Source of the DNA: Larix kaempferi
Lineage: Eukaryota > Streptophyta > Pinopsida > Pinales > Pinaceae
Reading direction: 5' to 3'
DNA: 64,000 bases
Assembly: GCA_027924585.1 (NCBI GenBank)
Contig: BSBM01000299.1
Location: forward strand, 29,736,501 to 29,800,500
Part shown: piece after piece, positions 10,763 through 22,199 of the stretch
Layout of the letters: each line of letters begins with the position of its first letter
Position numbering within the stretch: the stretch's first letter is position 1
Program-made: the position numbers and the translations under genes
Notes under the pieces: generated by a model
The model's input: only the letters and a program-made list of their open reading frames with translations
What the model was told of the DNA's origin: nothing
Databases searched by the model: none

Positions 10763-11728
10763 TTAAACATCTGCCTGAAACTTGTTCAATAGGAACTGGC
10801 ACCAATTGTAAGCTTTTCTGCACAATACATTAGTGGCTGCCTTGATGGCGACCGCAGGTACCTCAGATGGTCTGCACTTGCGCAATAGATTTCCTGCAAG
10901 CAACTGGATCATAAACTGTGTAGCGCGGTCATTGATGTCGACCGATGGGAACCCCAGTCCCTTACGCACTACGCTGAACTCTTTTGCTATTTCGGCGCCA
11001 AGGGCTTTATCGTGCGCCCTCTTGATGATGAGGTTAGCAGGGTCCTCTCCTCTCTTGTTTAGTCCAGTGATTTGATATACTAGGTCGATACTGATATCGA
11101 TGTGCATGTCCAACCACAGGAATCTTTCATACACACAAGGGAGCAGTGTGCACGCTACGGCGGAAAACTCAGCACTCTTAGTAAAGTGCGGCATTTGCAG
11201 TAAATTTAATAAGCCTGATGGTTGGATGGCCCTTAGCCATTCTTGAATTTCCAGCCTGCCGGTGTCAGTCTGTGCGTCCTTGACCCAATTGATATAGGCA
11301 TCCGGTCTAAATTGTGGGTAATTTTTCGGCGTTACCAGTGTACTCTCCAGTAAGACTTGGTCATCCAGCTTGCAGCCTGGTACGCCACCCATCAGATTCT
11401 CCTCAATCTTTACCCTAATAGAGATAGCGAGTAGTGGGATTTCATATTTGAAGTTCTTTTCTATGTTTACTGGTGGGGCATCGAGCTTCCTTGGGGGAAT
11501 GTAGTCAGGAACAGGATAGAATGACAGGACTTGAGCCGAGGTTGTCTGATGTAATGGCACTCCGGAGCCCCCCTTCTCTAAAGCTGCTGTCTCTTTGCCC
11601 TTGCTGCTTCCTGCAGCCTGTCATGCTGAACTTCTGGATGGACCTGGTTTCGTCGCGGTCATTGGTGCTGGAATCCCTGCTTGCTCAAATAACCAAGAAA
11701 TATCTACTAACTCAACTGGGTCGCTCAT
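10763..11728 (-). pseudogene. Accessory ORF of gypsy element, N-terminal domain
   Basis: This gene sits downstream of integrase in the same orientation. The natural start is probably ATG at 11728 (MSDPVELVDISWLF), followed by one in-frame stop. From about 11600 the frame is open for over 265 codons to 10763. The protein looks globular and partly helical: DAYINWVKDAQ, then DISIDLVYQITGLNKRGEDP, then AAIKAATN-like and YNWCQFLLNKFQADV. I do not recognise a named domain. It is not envelope-like: no signal peptide or membrane segment stands out. The related ORF at 32340-35486 has a comparable NW-to-FH segment. Function unknown; element-borne accessory protein. Confidence 0.7.
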
Positions 11729-12358
11729 ACAATGCTCTGGCCACTCGGCTCTCGACTAGTTCAAACACTTCGTAAAAATGGTTAAGTGGCTGAGCGAGGT
11801 CTATTTATAGCCGCTACGGGTCTGCTACTTGGCCTTCCGCGATGCCCGAGGCCCTTAAAGCCATCTTGATTGCCAATTCATGCGTATTATCTTGGGCCTA
11901 TCAGCCGATCCTTCTCGTGATGTGAACGTTGTTTCCTTAAATGCTAAACGGTTGCCTGTCAAGCCAGCTTGTCAAATCCGTTGAATCCACGTTAATGGCT
12001 TAGCCTGCCATCCATATTTCGGTATGAATTGGTCACTTTGGTCTTTAATGGGTTCCAAAATGTCCCATCCGCCTTTAAATTGTGATTTTCCCTATTGCTG
12101 CCAATTTGGTTAATGGCCCACTAACCGGCCGACAGATGTCATGGTAACGGTTTCCATTATAATGCGCTGGCAATCTAATAGGATGTTTGGTACAGGATGC
12201 GCAGCGGGTGTTATCTTCTGCGCGATTGTCGTTCCATATTTTCTGCGGGACGAGTTTCTGTACTTGATCTGCACGTCCACTCTTCTCTTCCCTCTTTTCT
12301 TCTTCTCTTTTTTTTTCATGTGCAACTTCAGAAGTGTTGCGCGATACACTTCCCCTGA
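11729..12358 (-). other. Spacer between integrase and accessory ORF
   Basis: About 630 bp with no convincing frame. A polypyrimidine run near 12285-12320 reads as purine-rich on the minus strand. The short ORFs here on both strands look like shadows. The spacer could carry a splice acceptor or promoter for the downstream ORF; nothing proves this. Confidence 0.5.
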
Positions 12359-13891
12359 TCATATAGGACTCTGCGTAGCCAGACTATCATGGTAAAGCTT
12401 TAGTCTGCTACAATCTATCAAACTTGGTAAAGTATCTCTAGCTAATGTAGCTAACTGGACTGTGCCACCGTTAGTAACATGCATTACAGTATATGGGCCA
12501 AGCCAATGCATCTTGAATTTTCCAAGAAATTTCATGAATTTGCTATCATACAGGAGGACTAGATCACCTACTTGAAAGTTCTTGTTCTTGATGTGGCGAT
12601 CATGCCAAGATTTTTTGCACTCTTTCTGGACTTGTTGGTGGAAGCCTGCGATGAAGCTATCTTCCTCTAGCCCACCCAAGTGTAGGAGTCTTTCTTCGAG
12701 TGTTGCACGATCGGCCATGCCTGTAAACGTTCCTATTCTCAAGCTAGGAACAATGTACTCCATCGGCATTATTGCTTCTTTCCCATAGGCCAACCTGAAA
12801 GGTGTATGGCCAGTTAGTTTCTTGCAAGTAGTTATGTATGCCCATATAAGTACAGATGGGATGCGCAGGTCCCAATCATCTAGATTGACATTACATATCT
12901 TTGTTAGCGCATTCTCCAACACTTTGTTAAATGATTCAACAGTTCCATTCACCTATGGATGATAAGGCGTGCTACGCTGATGATGAACATGGAACTCTTC
13001 GGTTAAAGCCTCAATGGTCTTATTCAGAAAATGAGTGCCTTGATCACTCATCAATATCTTTGGGCATCTGAACCTTGTAAGGATATTCTCATATATAAAC
13101 TCCGCGGGTGTATCTACACTATAGTCTTTGACCAACTTTGCTTCTACCCATCTAGTGAGGTAATCGGTAGCAGTAATGATTTACCTCACACCAGTTCTTT
13201 TTCCTGGTGGGTTAATAGGACCCACAAAATCAGTGGCCCACTTCTCAAAGGCCTGCAATGTCAGCTGTGGATTTAATGGCATTTCATCTCTGCATGACGG
13301 CTTCCCTATCCTCTAACAGACATCGCAATTCTGGCAGTGTTCCTTCGAATCTTTATGAATTGTAGGCCACCATAGCTCTGTGCGTAATATCTTCTGCGCA
13401 GTAGCTCTTCCTACATAATGGCCTCCTACGACTCTTGAGTGCGCATCCGCTAGTATAAACAATTTCTCATGCTCTAGCACACATCTGTGCAGTACTTCAT
13501 CCCGTCCTAGTTTGTAGAGTTGACCTGCAATTATAGTGAAGTCTGCTGTGCGCACTACCAGCTGTTTCTTCTGCTGCGTAGTGAACTCTGCATGTGCGAA
13601 TCTAGTGGTAAAAAAATCAATGATGTCCTGGTAGTACTCATCTACAACTTGTATGGCGAACAACTGTGCATCAGGCAGATTGTCCTCCAAATTCGTAGGC
13701 TCTTCTCCTGACTCGATTCTTGACAGATGGTCAGGTCCCGAATACAATCTACCTGGCTTAACAACAATCTCAAAATCGTACTCCTGAAAGAGTAGTAACC
13801 ATCTGCATATGCGCCCCCCTAACACTGGCTTATTAACAAGATATTTCAAGGCAGAATGGTCAGTGAACATGGAGAAGTGCGCACCAAGCAA
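12359..13891 (-). pseudogene. Ty3/gypsy integrase, broken
   Basis: The start of this frame (13891-13720) is the RNase H end (FTDHSALKYLVNKPV, GPDHLSRIE). The H2C2 zinc domain follows (HSRVVGGHYVGRATAQ, then CQNCDVC, ending near 13313). The core reads [18 protein letters not shown] and NGTVESFNK, so Asp, Asp and Glu of the catalytic triad are all present. The C-terminal part reads [11 protein letters not shown] and SRLKLYHDS and lacks a chromodomain. A few stops and one frame break at 13136-13313 make it inactive. Confidence 0.85.
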
Positions 13892-15397
13892 GTAGTGTCT
13901 GAACTTCTACAGCACATATACCATTGCGAGTCCTTCTCTTTCAGTAGTAGTATAGTTCTTCTCAGCGGATGATAACTTTCTACTGGAAAAGGCAATGGGA
14001 TGATCAATACCTCCCTCTCCTGGTTGCGCAAGAACAATACTCAATGTTATGCATGATGCGTCCACATGGACGTGAAAAGGCTTCTCCCAATATGCGAAAA
14101 CTAGGATCGGCGCAGTGACCATTTTCTTTTTCAATGTGTCGAAGCCTTTGTCACAATCCTCATTCCAAATGAATGGTACATCTTTCTTCAGCAGTTTTTC
14201 CATAGCTGCAGTTATCTACGCATACCCTTTTATGAACTTCCTGTAGTAACCGATATGCCCTAGTGTAGTGCACAATTGCTTACCTGAATTGGGTGTAGGC
14301 AAGTTTACAATGACTGCGATCTTAGCAGGGTCTACCATCAAGCCCTGTTTGCATACAATGTGTCCCAACAAGACTCCATAGGGTACACAGAAGACACACT
14401 TCTTCAAGTTTAATGAAATTTGGTGTTGTCTGCACTTTTCCAGCATCATCCTGAAGTTCGCAGCATGGTTCTTCAATAAACCAAAAATGGTCCAATCATC
14501 AAATTAAACCTCTAGAAACTTATGTATAAAATACTTAAACACTGCGACGACCACTCTAGAGAATATGGCGGGTGCATTCTTCATACCAAAGGGAATCACT
14601 GTGTATTGGAACGACCCCCATTCTGTAGCAAAAGTCATCTTGTGCCTATCTGCGCAATCAATCCTAATCTAATGGTAACCAGAGAATCCATCAGTAAAAG
14701 AATAGGCCTCATTCCATCCAACATTATCTAGCACTTCATCTGTAAAAGGGGTAGGGAATGGGTCATGCATCGAAGCATCATTGAGTTTTTTGAGATCCAC
14801 ACAAATTTTGATCTCGCCCTTTGTTTTCTTATCCTGGATAACCATCGGGCTTATCGACTCGGATTCTTCGACTGGCTCAATGATCCCTGCATCAAGCATC
14901 TTATCTAGTTCTGCCCTAACTCGTTCTTTATAGCGCGGGTTCAGTCTATATGGTCTTTGTTTCATAGGTTTCGCTCTAGGCTTAAGAGGAATTTTCATCA
15001 CTCCTAAGTCTCCCGAGATACCTTTCATCTCTGTGAACTTGGTCGGGAATAGTTCTTGATATTCCTGTAATATACTCATGACCTCTTCAACTGTATCTTC
15101 ATCCCAATAATCTCCAATAGCTACGAAACTTGGTGCTTCGCTGGTGCCAATGTTCACTTTCCTTGTTTTCACGGGTCCACTCATGTCTAGAATTTCCAGT
15201 GGAGCTCCTTCTACTTCGTGCGATCCCTCTGACTCAGGTATCCGTATGTTGCGCGGGTCCACCTCATCACTATCTACTATATCCTTGGTTTCTCCATCAA
15301 TGTGATAAAACTCAAGAGCATGCTCTAGCTTCTCTTCCCATTCAGGTTGTAGACGCGCAGGTATGATGTCTTTACCAAAGAATTCTTTTAGTGTCAT
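13850..15397 (-). pseudogene. Ty3/gypsy reverse transcriptase and RNase H, broken
   Basis: The linker and RT start at 15397. RT motifs in order: PYRLNPRYKERV, DAGIIEP, KICVDLKKLNDAS, SFTDGFSGYH (first catalytic Asp kept), then TVIPFGMKNAPAIF, then the polymerase core near 14505-14520. That core reads as stop-Phe-Asp-Asp where YFDD is expected. The thumb side reads LNLKKCVFCVPYGVLLGHIV and IGYYRKFIKGYA. RNase H at 14203-13907 shows HVDASC, IAFSSRKLSSAEKNYTTTERE. Stops near 14670, 14505 and 14216 separate the pieces. Confidence 0.85.
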
Positions 15398-16150
15398 GTT
15401 TCCTTGTGTACAATCTAGACTGAATATTTTTTTCTTAATGACCTACAGCGCGTCATTGATACTTGGATGCTCATCTTCGAAGCTGAAATCCTACTGGAAG
15501 GTCGTAGTTAGGCCCAACCAGTCCACTGTGCCTCTGCGCAACTCCAAGTCTAGGTACCACTTCTTCGGAATCAGTTCTTCTAACGTGTGCACAAACAGAT
15601 GTACCCATTTTTCCTGTAGTCTTTCTATCCATGCTTTGGAACAGACTCGAATATGCTCTCGTGGATCTGTCTGTCCATTATATTTTTCAAAGGATAGGGT
15701 AACCTTATCAGCAAACCTGATTTGCATCTTAATTCTACGCTGATCCCATGTTGTCATTATCTTCTTATGCGCAGCCCACCATCTGGCAGGTATGCCACGC
15801 AATGCCATGTCTAGAGCTGAGACACGGTATTCATCCGGGATTGCTGTAGTGTATTCTTTGATGAAACAATAAACATTAGATAAACCATCAAAGGTAGGGA
15901 TTGGAGTTACCTCTTTCCCAATCCAGCGGAGTGACTTCATGATCCGTGTGCATTTCCAGGCAGATACTTCATGTAACCTGCTTTGCCAGTTTTCTAGTCC
16001 TGCATCGGAATCTGAAATGCAAGAGCTATCACGGCGCCAACTGAGTGTGCCATCTGCAGTGGGATTAATATAGTCGGCAGTATTGGTTGTCATCTTGTAG
16101 ATACGATCCAAGTCTTGAGCTCTGGATTCCTCTTGAATCAGTTCAACATA

Positions 16151-16783
16151 TCATTCGCCCTGTGAAGGGTCTAATGGCACGATGACCCTGATATCATTGC
16201 CTTCAAATATCATTTTCATGGTCTTTAAATCAATAATGGCAGAGTTTGTCATTGCCCAATTGATACCCAGCATTGCCGGATAAGGATGGCTGTCATCCAC
16301 TATTTCAATTACTTCAAAATTGACATAGCTACGCACTCCATCAATGTCAACAATGGTGTTGGGTAATCTTCCCAAAGGTATAACTATCCCTTGGTTAGGC
16401 ATCCTCAACTGTAGAGGTGACCACTGTAACTTGGGTTTACCCATCTGATGCCATGTCTGCTTGGTCAAGACATTTACTTCGGATTTGAGATCAAGAATGA
16501 TCTCATCCATCTCATAGTCTCCAATTTGTGCAGTAAGTCTCATTTCCCTTCCTGATCTCTTAGGAATCCTAATATTGTGGACTATGCCATTGGTAGCCCC
16601 TTTCTCACTGTTTGGCTCATACTGCCTTAGTAGCTTTTCAAATTCCGTAAAAGCATCTACGCTCTTTAGTAATTTCATGCAGCTGTGCGAGAACTGCGCA
16701 ATAGAGGTCCCTACATCTGTTGCAACATTCGTCTGATCTTGTGCCGTTGGCATATTCTCTCTTTGTGGTACTTCACTACGCAA
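16151..16783 (-). pseudogene. Ty3/gypsy aspartic protease
   Basis: An open frame of 210 codons. IRIPKRSGREMRLTAQIGDYEMDEIILDLKSEVNVL contains the active-site region, but it reads DLKS where DLGS is expected, so Gly is lost. PAMLGINWAM near the end fits the conserved LGxxW/LG segment. It lies between gag and RT. The start codon is uncertain, because gag and pol are normally one polyprotein. Confidence 0.7.
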
Positions 16784-17099
16784 CTATGTTCTAGGGGAGT
16801 CAGGTGGCAGTTCCCTGAACATGTCTTGCGCTTCCTCAAATGCTCCCTTATTTTTCTGTAAATATAGACCCAGTGCTTTCCCAGGAGCTTTCGTAATCCA
16901 TACCGGCTCTCCAGGATTCTATCTAGGGTCGCACATTCTGGAGGTCGAAGCTTCTGCGCCTCCGTCCCTTCCTGTATCAGCGCCACTATGCATTACCACA
17001 TTTACACTTCGATCCACAGTTCTGCTCTCTCTGCTGCAATCAACTGAATATTGGGATTTGGTGGTTCTATCCTTCTTCTCTTCTACATTTATACCTCAA

Positions 17100-18499
17100 G
17101 CACAGGGTAGTCTTCAATAACATGCTCAAATGATTTACAGTAATTGCACGTAGTGCATGGGTTGGTACAATCTCTAGAGACGTTAACTGGCTGGCCATAG
17201 TTATAACAGATTACCTGGCCGCGGCCTCTTCCTTGCGCCGGGCCGACATTTCTTCCTCTCCCGCAGTATCCACCACCATGGCCTCTATATCCTCCATGAT
17301 CATAGTGGGTGTTTTCTTGCCTTGGATGAGTTTCCTCTTGAATGTGATACATCCCAGCACCTCACATTGCTTCTATGTCGCGCTTTCTTTCATTCATGAG
17401 CTCATATGCATGACAGTTGGATTCGTCATGTTCCACTGATTTACAGAAATTACAATACAAGCTCTTAGGTGTTCTGACATATTTAAGTATTAAGTAATAG
17501 TCTTCCAGCCTGTGTCCTCTATTTTTTCATATTTCACACCACGGTGCCTGATTATGGTTCATATTGATTGGGTTTGGCGCACCACTGTCGAGATAATCTT
17601 GAAATAGAGGGAAATGTTCTCTGGTATGGCCTTCTCCTTTTCATCCGGTGCACCAAACTTCACATCTGTGTTCATATCTTTTTTCTTTCCCATTTTTCAT
17701 ACCCTGTAATTCTAATGTCAACGAAGTCAGCTGGTTCTGAATCTATGACATCCCAGCACTACTCTCACCAATTGGTGAAGCCTCTAACTGCATTGTGATC
17801 TCTAGGGCCTCTGCCAACGATGCAATCTTCTGCTGCATCAATGGTTGTCTGATGTGCAGCAATAGCACAGCAATGAACCATTCCTTGTGCTATTGTGGAG
17901 CTATCACGAAACTAACTTGGTATGACAATGTTTTAAATTTTTGGTCAAATTCCCAGACCGATTCGGTAGGCTTCTGTTTGATTTCCTTTAATTCCGTTAT
18001 GCACTGCGATTCTGACTTTGGCTTCTTAAAATCTGCAACCAGTGCAGCCTGAATTTCTGTTAGGGTTCTCGACTATGCTTGAGAATATTTCATAAACCAA
18101 TGCAACGCGCGATCTTTGAAAGTAGTGATGAGCTGTGCTCTCTTCATAGCATCATCCTGGATTTGCTTTAAACTCCATACGGCTTCACATAGAAACTAGT
18201 GCTGCTCAGGGTCTTCTAGACCCGTTCCTTTGAATATCGGAGTTTTATATCGTTATCTATCATTCTCCTCCCTGGTTGTGCACTGCTTTGAGTTGTTGAC
18301 TATCTGCGCGGAGAAAACAAAGAGAATATTCGGACTACTAGGATTCTGCGGGCTGGGCTATGCGACACTCGCAGCGGGTGGGTTTTGGTCTAAGGGTGGT
18401 GTGGTTTCTTCAACCGCGGATTCTGAGATGTGATAGGATGAATAGTGGCTGACAGTGGCATGGTCTAATTGTTAAGATCACATGGGAGTTTGGTATCTA
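17100..18499 (-). pseudogene. Ty3/gypsy gag with five knuckle-like motifs
   Basis: The capsid part (18499-17880) is the same sequence as the right copy, which reads more openly there. The nucleocapsid part (17700-17100) carries five zinc-knuckle-like motifs. WCTG-stop-KGEGHTREH lies near 17650 and CEI-stop-KNRGHRLEDY near 17525; in both the second Cys codon is now TGA. CNFCKSVEHDESNC near 17440 is intact. CYNYGQPVNVSRDC lies near 17190 and CNYCKSFEHVIEDY near 17130. A Gly/Arg-rich stretch (17300-17215) sits between them. Five knuckles is more than the usual one or two. Confidence 0.75.
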
Positions 18500-18579
18500 C
18501 GAAGAGACACATAATCTAACAAGTGGAAAGAGATATAAGTTTAATAAAGAAAAGAATCCCGGAGGACCTGGACTCCACA
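18500..18579. other. Spacer at the centre of the gypsy palindrome
   Basis: Immediately left of it, 18499 leftwards reads (minus) GTAGATACCAAACTCCC. Immediately right, 18580 onwards reads TAGATACCAAACTCCC. The arms match on from there, with mismatches, for about 600 bp, to about 17885 and 19193. The spacer itself is unique in the window and holds no gene. Confidence 0.8.
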
Positions 18580-19190
18580 TAGATACCAAACTCCCATGTG
18601 ATCTTAACAATCAGACTGCGCCGCTGTCAGCCACTATTCATCCTATCACACCTCAAAATCCGCCGGTTGCAAAAACCGTGCCACCCTTAGACCATAAACC
18701 ACCCACTGCGAGTGTCGCGCAGCCTAGCCCGCAGAATCCCAGTAGTCTGAATATTCCCTTTGTTTTCTCTGCGCAGATAGTCAGCACTACTCAAAGCAGT
18801 TCACAACCAGGGAGGAGAATGACAGATAACGATATAAAACTGTCGATATTCAAAGGAACGCGTCTAGACGACCCTGAGAAACACTGGTTTCTATGTGAAT
18901 CCGTATGGAGTTTAAAGCAAATCTAGGATGATGCTATGAAGAGAGCGCAGCTCATCACTACTTTCAGATATCACGCGTTGAATTGGTTTATTAAATATTC
19001 TCAAGCACAGCCGAGAACCCTAACAGAAATTCAGGCTGCACTGGTCGCAGATTTTAAGAATCCAAAGTCAGAATTGCAGTGCATAACGGAATTAAAGGAA
19101 ATCAAACAGAAGCCTACCAAATCGGTCTGGGAATTTGACTAAAAATTTAAAACATTGTTAGACCAAGTTAGTTTCATGATAGCTCCACAA
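18580..19190 (+). pseudogene. Ty3/gypsy gag, truncated right copy
   Basis: Reads from APLSATIHPITPQNPP, then MTDNDIKLSIFKGTRLDDPE, KHWFLCESVWSLKQI, stop (18924), RAQLITTFRYHALNWFIKYS, TLTEIQAALVADFKNPKSE, CITELKEIKQKPTKSVWEFD, stop (19139), KFKTLLDQVSFMIAPQQQ. This is a retrotransposon gag (capsid) domain. Two in-frame stops break it, and it ends at the deletion junction near 19190, before the zinc knuckles. Confidence 0.75.
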
Positions 19191-19194
19191 CAGC

Positions 19195-20649
19195 AAAGAA
19201 GGGAAACAAGGGCGGCCTACCAGCTGGAACGCCCATTGAGGAAAAAAGGATGACGCGTAGAGTCAACATTCTGCCTCATCAGCAACAAAGAGAAAAGCCA
19301 CTAAATGCCCCTCACAAGCACAAGGCCAACGCAAAAAAAGAAAGGCTGAAAAACCCGAGCTCGGGCTGCAACTACATCCCGACGATTGCGAGACCATTGC
19401 AACCAAAGTACAGGAAGCATGGGAAGAGACTTGTGCTGAGAAAGAAGCCAAGCAAGAACAACTACAGTTGACCATAATCCAAGCTGTGGAGGATGTCAAG
19501 ACATTGGTATCCCATATGGGATTGGGGCAATCAGTTTCAGGTATTGATGGGAAATCAGCAGATCCAAGCGCAAAAAGAAGACCACCTATTACTGGAAGTA
19601 AGTATCCGTGTGTCTTGAACCTTGAACCTAGCTACCTGATTTTCCCAAATGAAACGGTTAAGGAGGCACTAAAGATTGGGCACCTCGACCTGAACATTGG
19701 GGCCTTGCCCCTAGAGGACCTAAACGAGTTGCACATCAGAGTTGTAGAAGAAATTCACGAGAGAGGCCTCACCTCATATGATAAGTGCACACAACTAATT
19801 GAAGACATCAATCAGTTAAGGCAGGAATCAGATAACACCAAACAAGAATTGAGCACAGCCAAGGAAAAGGGCCAGAAGCTGAAGGAAACCATTTCAGCTG
19901 TGTGCGCACACGTAGAAGAATGCGAAGAAGAAGATGATATGGAGGACACAATAAAGAAAATTGGGGGCAAGGTAGAGTCCCTTACTTCTGAGAAAATGGA
20001 AATGGAAACCTCGTATAAAGGCAAAATCGCAGAGATGGAGGCTTGGCACCCTATCATTCCGTCAGATCAGTGCCCAGCTCCAGCTGAGGACGTCAAAGCA
20101 ACAATGGATGGCATTTCATCAGAAGTGATGAAAGGCCAAGACTTACTTGAGCGGATAACTATAGCAGTAACTGGGTTGAGTGAGGATCCCGCGCTACAGC
20201 AGGTAAGGACAGAAGTAGAACAGAAGCAGCAGCAGGTAGATGCTGCAAGTATACATATGAGGAATGCGCCCACTAGAGAGAAAGTGCAGAGATTTAATGA
20301 TGTCAAGGACCTACAGAAAGAGCTGGCAACACTAAGGGAGAAAGAGGCTTCCACATCGGACAGGATGCAGCCTATTGAGCAAGAAGGCCTCAAATTAATG
20401 CAGCAATTCGATGCGAAGTTCGTAGAACTTCAGACGGCAGAAGGCACTATGCAGGAACAAGTAGCTCGGGAGAAGGTCTCGTAGGCTACTCTGGAGACGC
20501 TACAAGGGTTCGAACAGAAAGCCAAGAACATAGTTGCAGAGTTAGAAGAAACTCTGCAAAGCTTCACAGTAAAGCTTGGGACGATGGAAGACGTGGCACC
20601 AGGGTCCGCAAGTGGAAGTGGCTCGGGACGAGCCATAGGTGAGTGTTAG
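19195..20649 (+). CDS. Accessory coiled-coil protein of the gypsy element, C-terminal half
   Basis: A frame of about 330 codons is open from about 19380 to a TAG at 20482, then continues to TAG at 20647, so one nonsense mutation separates the last 54 residues. A small deletion near 19245 shifts the frame against the left copy. A basic RKKRKAEK stretch near 19338 could be a nuclear localisation signal. From about residue 110 of the 19468 frame the protein is rich in Glu, Lys and Gln with heptad-like spacing, so a long coiled coil is likely. The C-terminal tail is Gly/Ser-rich. There are no catalytic motifs. Role unknown; a structural or RNA/particle-associated element protein is one guess. Confidence 0.65.
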
Positions 20650-22150
20650 GGGCCTGTTGGGCTGGGCCCAAGTGGGTTGGAAAAATGTACAAGTAGGGAA
20701 AAGTTCACGTAGCGTGCTGCAGCAGGAAGAAAAGGCAATTTTGATAATTGCGCATTGCGCGCTGCGACAGGAAGAGAAAGTAGTTTTGGTGAAAGTGCAT
20801 TGCGCGCGATGGCAGGCGATGAACAATTTTGAGGTTTTGCGCGTGTTGTGCAATGGCAATGACTAAGGCACGGTCGCGCAATAGGATGATGCACATGGTA
20901 GCGCATGAGATATTTTTGGGCAGAACATGGGTAAAGGTCAGATGAGGATATGACCTAGTTTGGGTAAGGAACACGTGGATGAAAGATGAAAGTGACCTGT
21001 TCAAACGTGTCGCGGCAAGCAGTTGAGAAGCTAAGCCATGACGCCGATGGAGACAAGCAGGTGAAGGAGTGGAAAGGGATAGGCCATGATGCAATTGTAA
21101 CTGTTTTGAGGACTGTGGCTGTCAGAAGAGCGTGTGAGCCATGAGTGGCCTAGCTGGAGCAGGCGGAGCAGGCTGTTGACGGTGACAGCTAGGGTGGCAG
21201 TTAGCCACACCAGTTTTTGAAACCTTAGGGTTTCGGCCTAATGATTGTAAATACATGACCTACGGGCATGATCTATAAATGAGGCACAATATTGTAAGGG
21301 AAGGGTTACTCTCATTTTTGTTAAGCGTTGATTATTGTAGAATCTTAAGCTTAGAAAAGCCATTGTAAAGGCTCTGCAGCTAAGTGTGAAGAGACCTATC
21401 TGAGAGAGAGAAGAGAGTCTGCAGCTGAGTGCGTAGACTAAGAACGATTGTACCCTTCCCATTAAAGAGCAATATTAACAACCATTCTTGTGGACGTAGC
21501 CTCCATCCAGGGGGTGAACCATGTTAAATTCTGTGTTGTGTGACCAATGTGTGTTTATGATTGTTTAATTGCTTGGTATGAATGTTTAATGCTGGAAACT
21601 TCTATTATGTGATTGCTTTTATATGTATTCACCACAGAGAATGGGAATAATATGTTAAGTAATGCATGCGCAGAGGAATGTTAAGTATTCAACATGTATG
21701 AATCTGTCGTTTGGAATTTATGAATCTATCTATTGATCAAGTAGTGAACATTGAGTTTAAGCGCAACGTTGGAGCGCGTAGTAATGTATGTTATTAAACC
21801 ATCCACAATTTACTGATAAGAACTTGATCGGAATAAAGGGATAAAGAATGATAAGTAGAGTGGTTAGAATTGGACACCATGGCAAGGACGCGTAGCCTCA
21901 TTGATGCACCGAGTCATTGAAGGTTGGTGCTAGGTAAGCTGTTGATAGCATACTGTCGTAACACAAAGGTATCCTATATCGCACAGTCATTGGAGGTGCG
22001 AGCACAGTTGCGCATTGAAGTACCCAACGTGGAACAAAAGGTTCGTGTAGTTATCTATCTGCGCAACCCGCAAGGCGTTGCGCTGCTTATTAGCTTTCCC
22101 CCCATTGCATCACCCAATTGTGGAAACTTGATTCCGCAACCACCCCCTCA
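20650..22150 (+). repeat. Probable 3' LTR of the right gypsy copy
   Basis: About 1.5 kb of non-coding DNA follows the accessory ORF. It contains GATCTATAAATGAGGC (21270-21285), a good TATA box, then about 200 bp later ATTAAAGAGCAATATT and a block ending CTTGTGGACGTAGCC, which look like LTR R/U5. No second copy lies in the window, so LTR ends were not fixed; TGTTAGGGGCC at 20644 is one possible start. Confidence 0.45.
21270..21285 (+). promoter_or_regulatory. TATA box in probable LTR
   Basis: CTATAAATG within an LTR-like block, followed by AT-rich R/U5-like sequence. It would start element transcription at about 21300. Confidence 0.45.
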
Positions 22151-22199
22151 ACTTCACCTCCAGTGAGACTTCAGGCTACGCGCAGCCTATTGCCGAAAG

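Larger units (their letters stand above)
9835..18499 (-). mobile_element. Ty3/gypsy element, left copy of head-to-head pair
   Basis: Minus-strand order is gag with several zinc knuckles, protease, RT, RNase H, integrase, then a long accessory ORF. The order RT-RNase H-integrase marks Ty3/gypsy; no chromodomain is seen after integrase. The copy has no 5' LTR, because it starts at the palindrome junction at 18499, and no 3' end, because similarity to the right copy stops near 9835. All genes have scattered stops. Confidence 0.85.
18580..22150 (+). mobile_element. Ty3/gypsy element, right copy with pol deleted
   Basis: Plus-strand copy of the element at 9835-18499. It keeps gag (18580-19190) and jumps directly to the accessory ORF (19195-20649). 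Protease, RT, RNase H, integrase and the N-terminal half of the accessory ORF are missing. The 3' non-coding region and a probable LTR follow. It could not move without helper proteins. Confidence 0.8.

Noticed and set aside
12075-12395. Overlapping Lys/Glu-rich ORFs on both strands
   Set aside because: Low-complexity AAG/CTT runs give open frames on both strands; no family features.
20542-21094. Ser/Cys-rich minus-strand ORFs
   Set aside because: Antisense to the accessory coiled-coil ORF and LTR; composition is that of a reversed Glu/Lys-rich gene.
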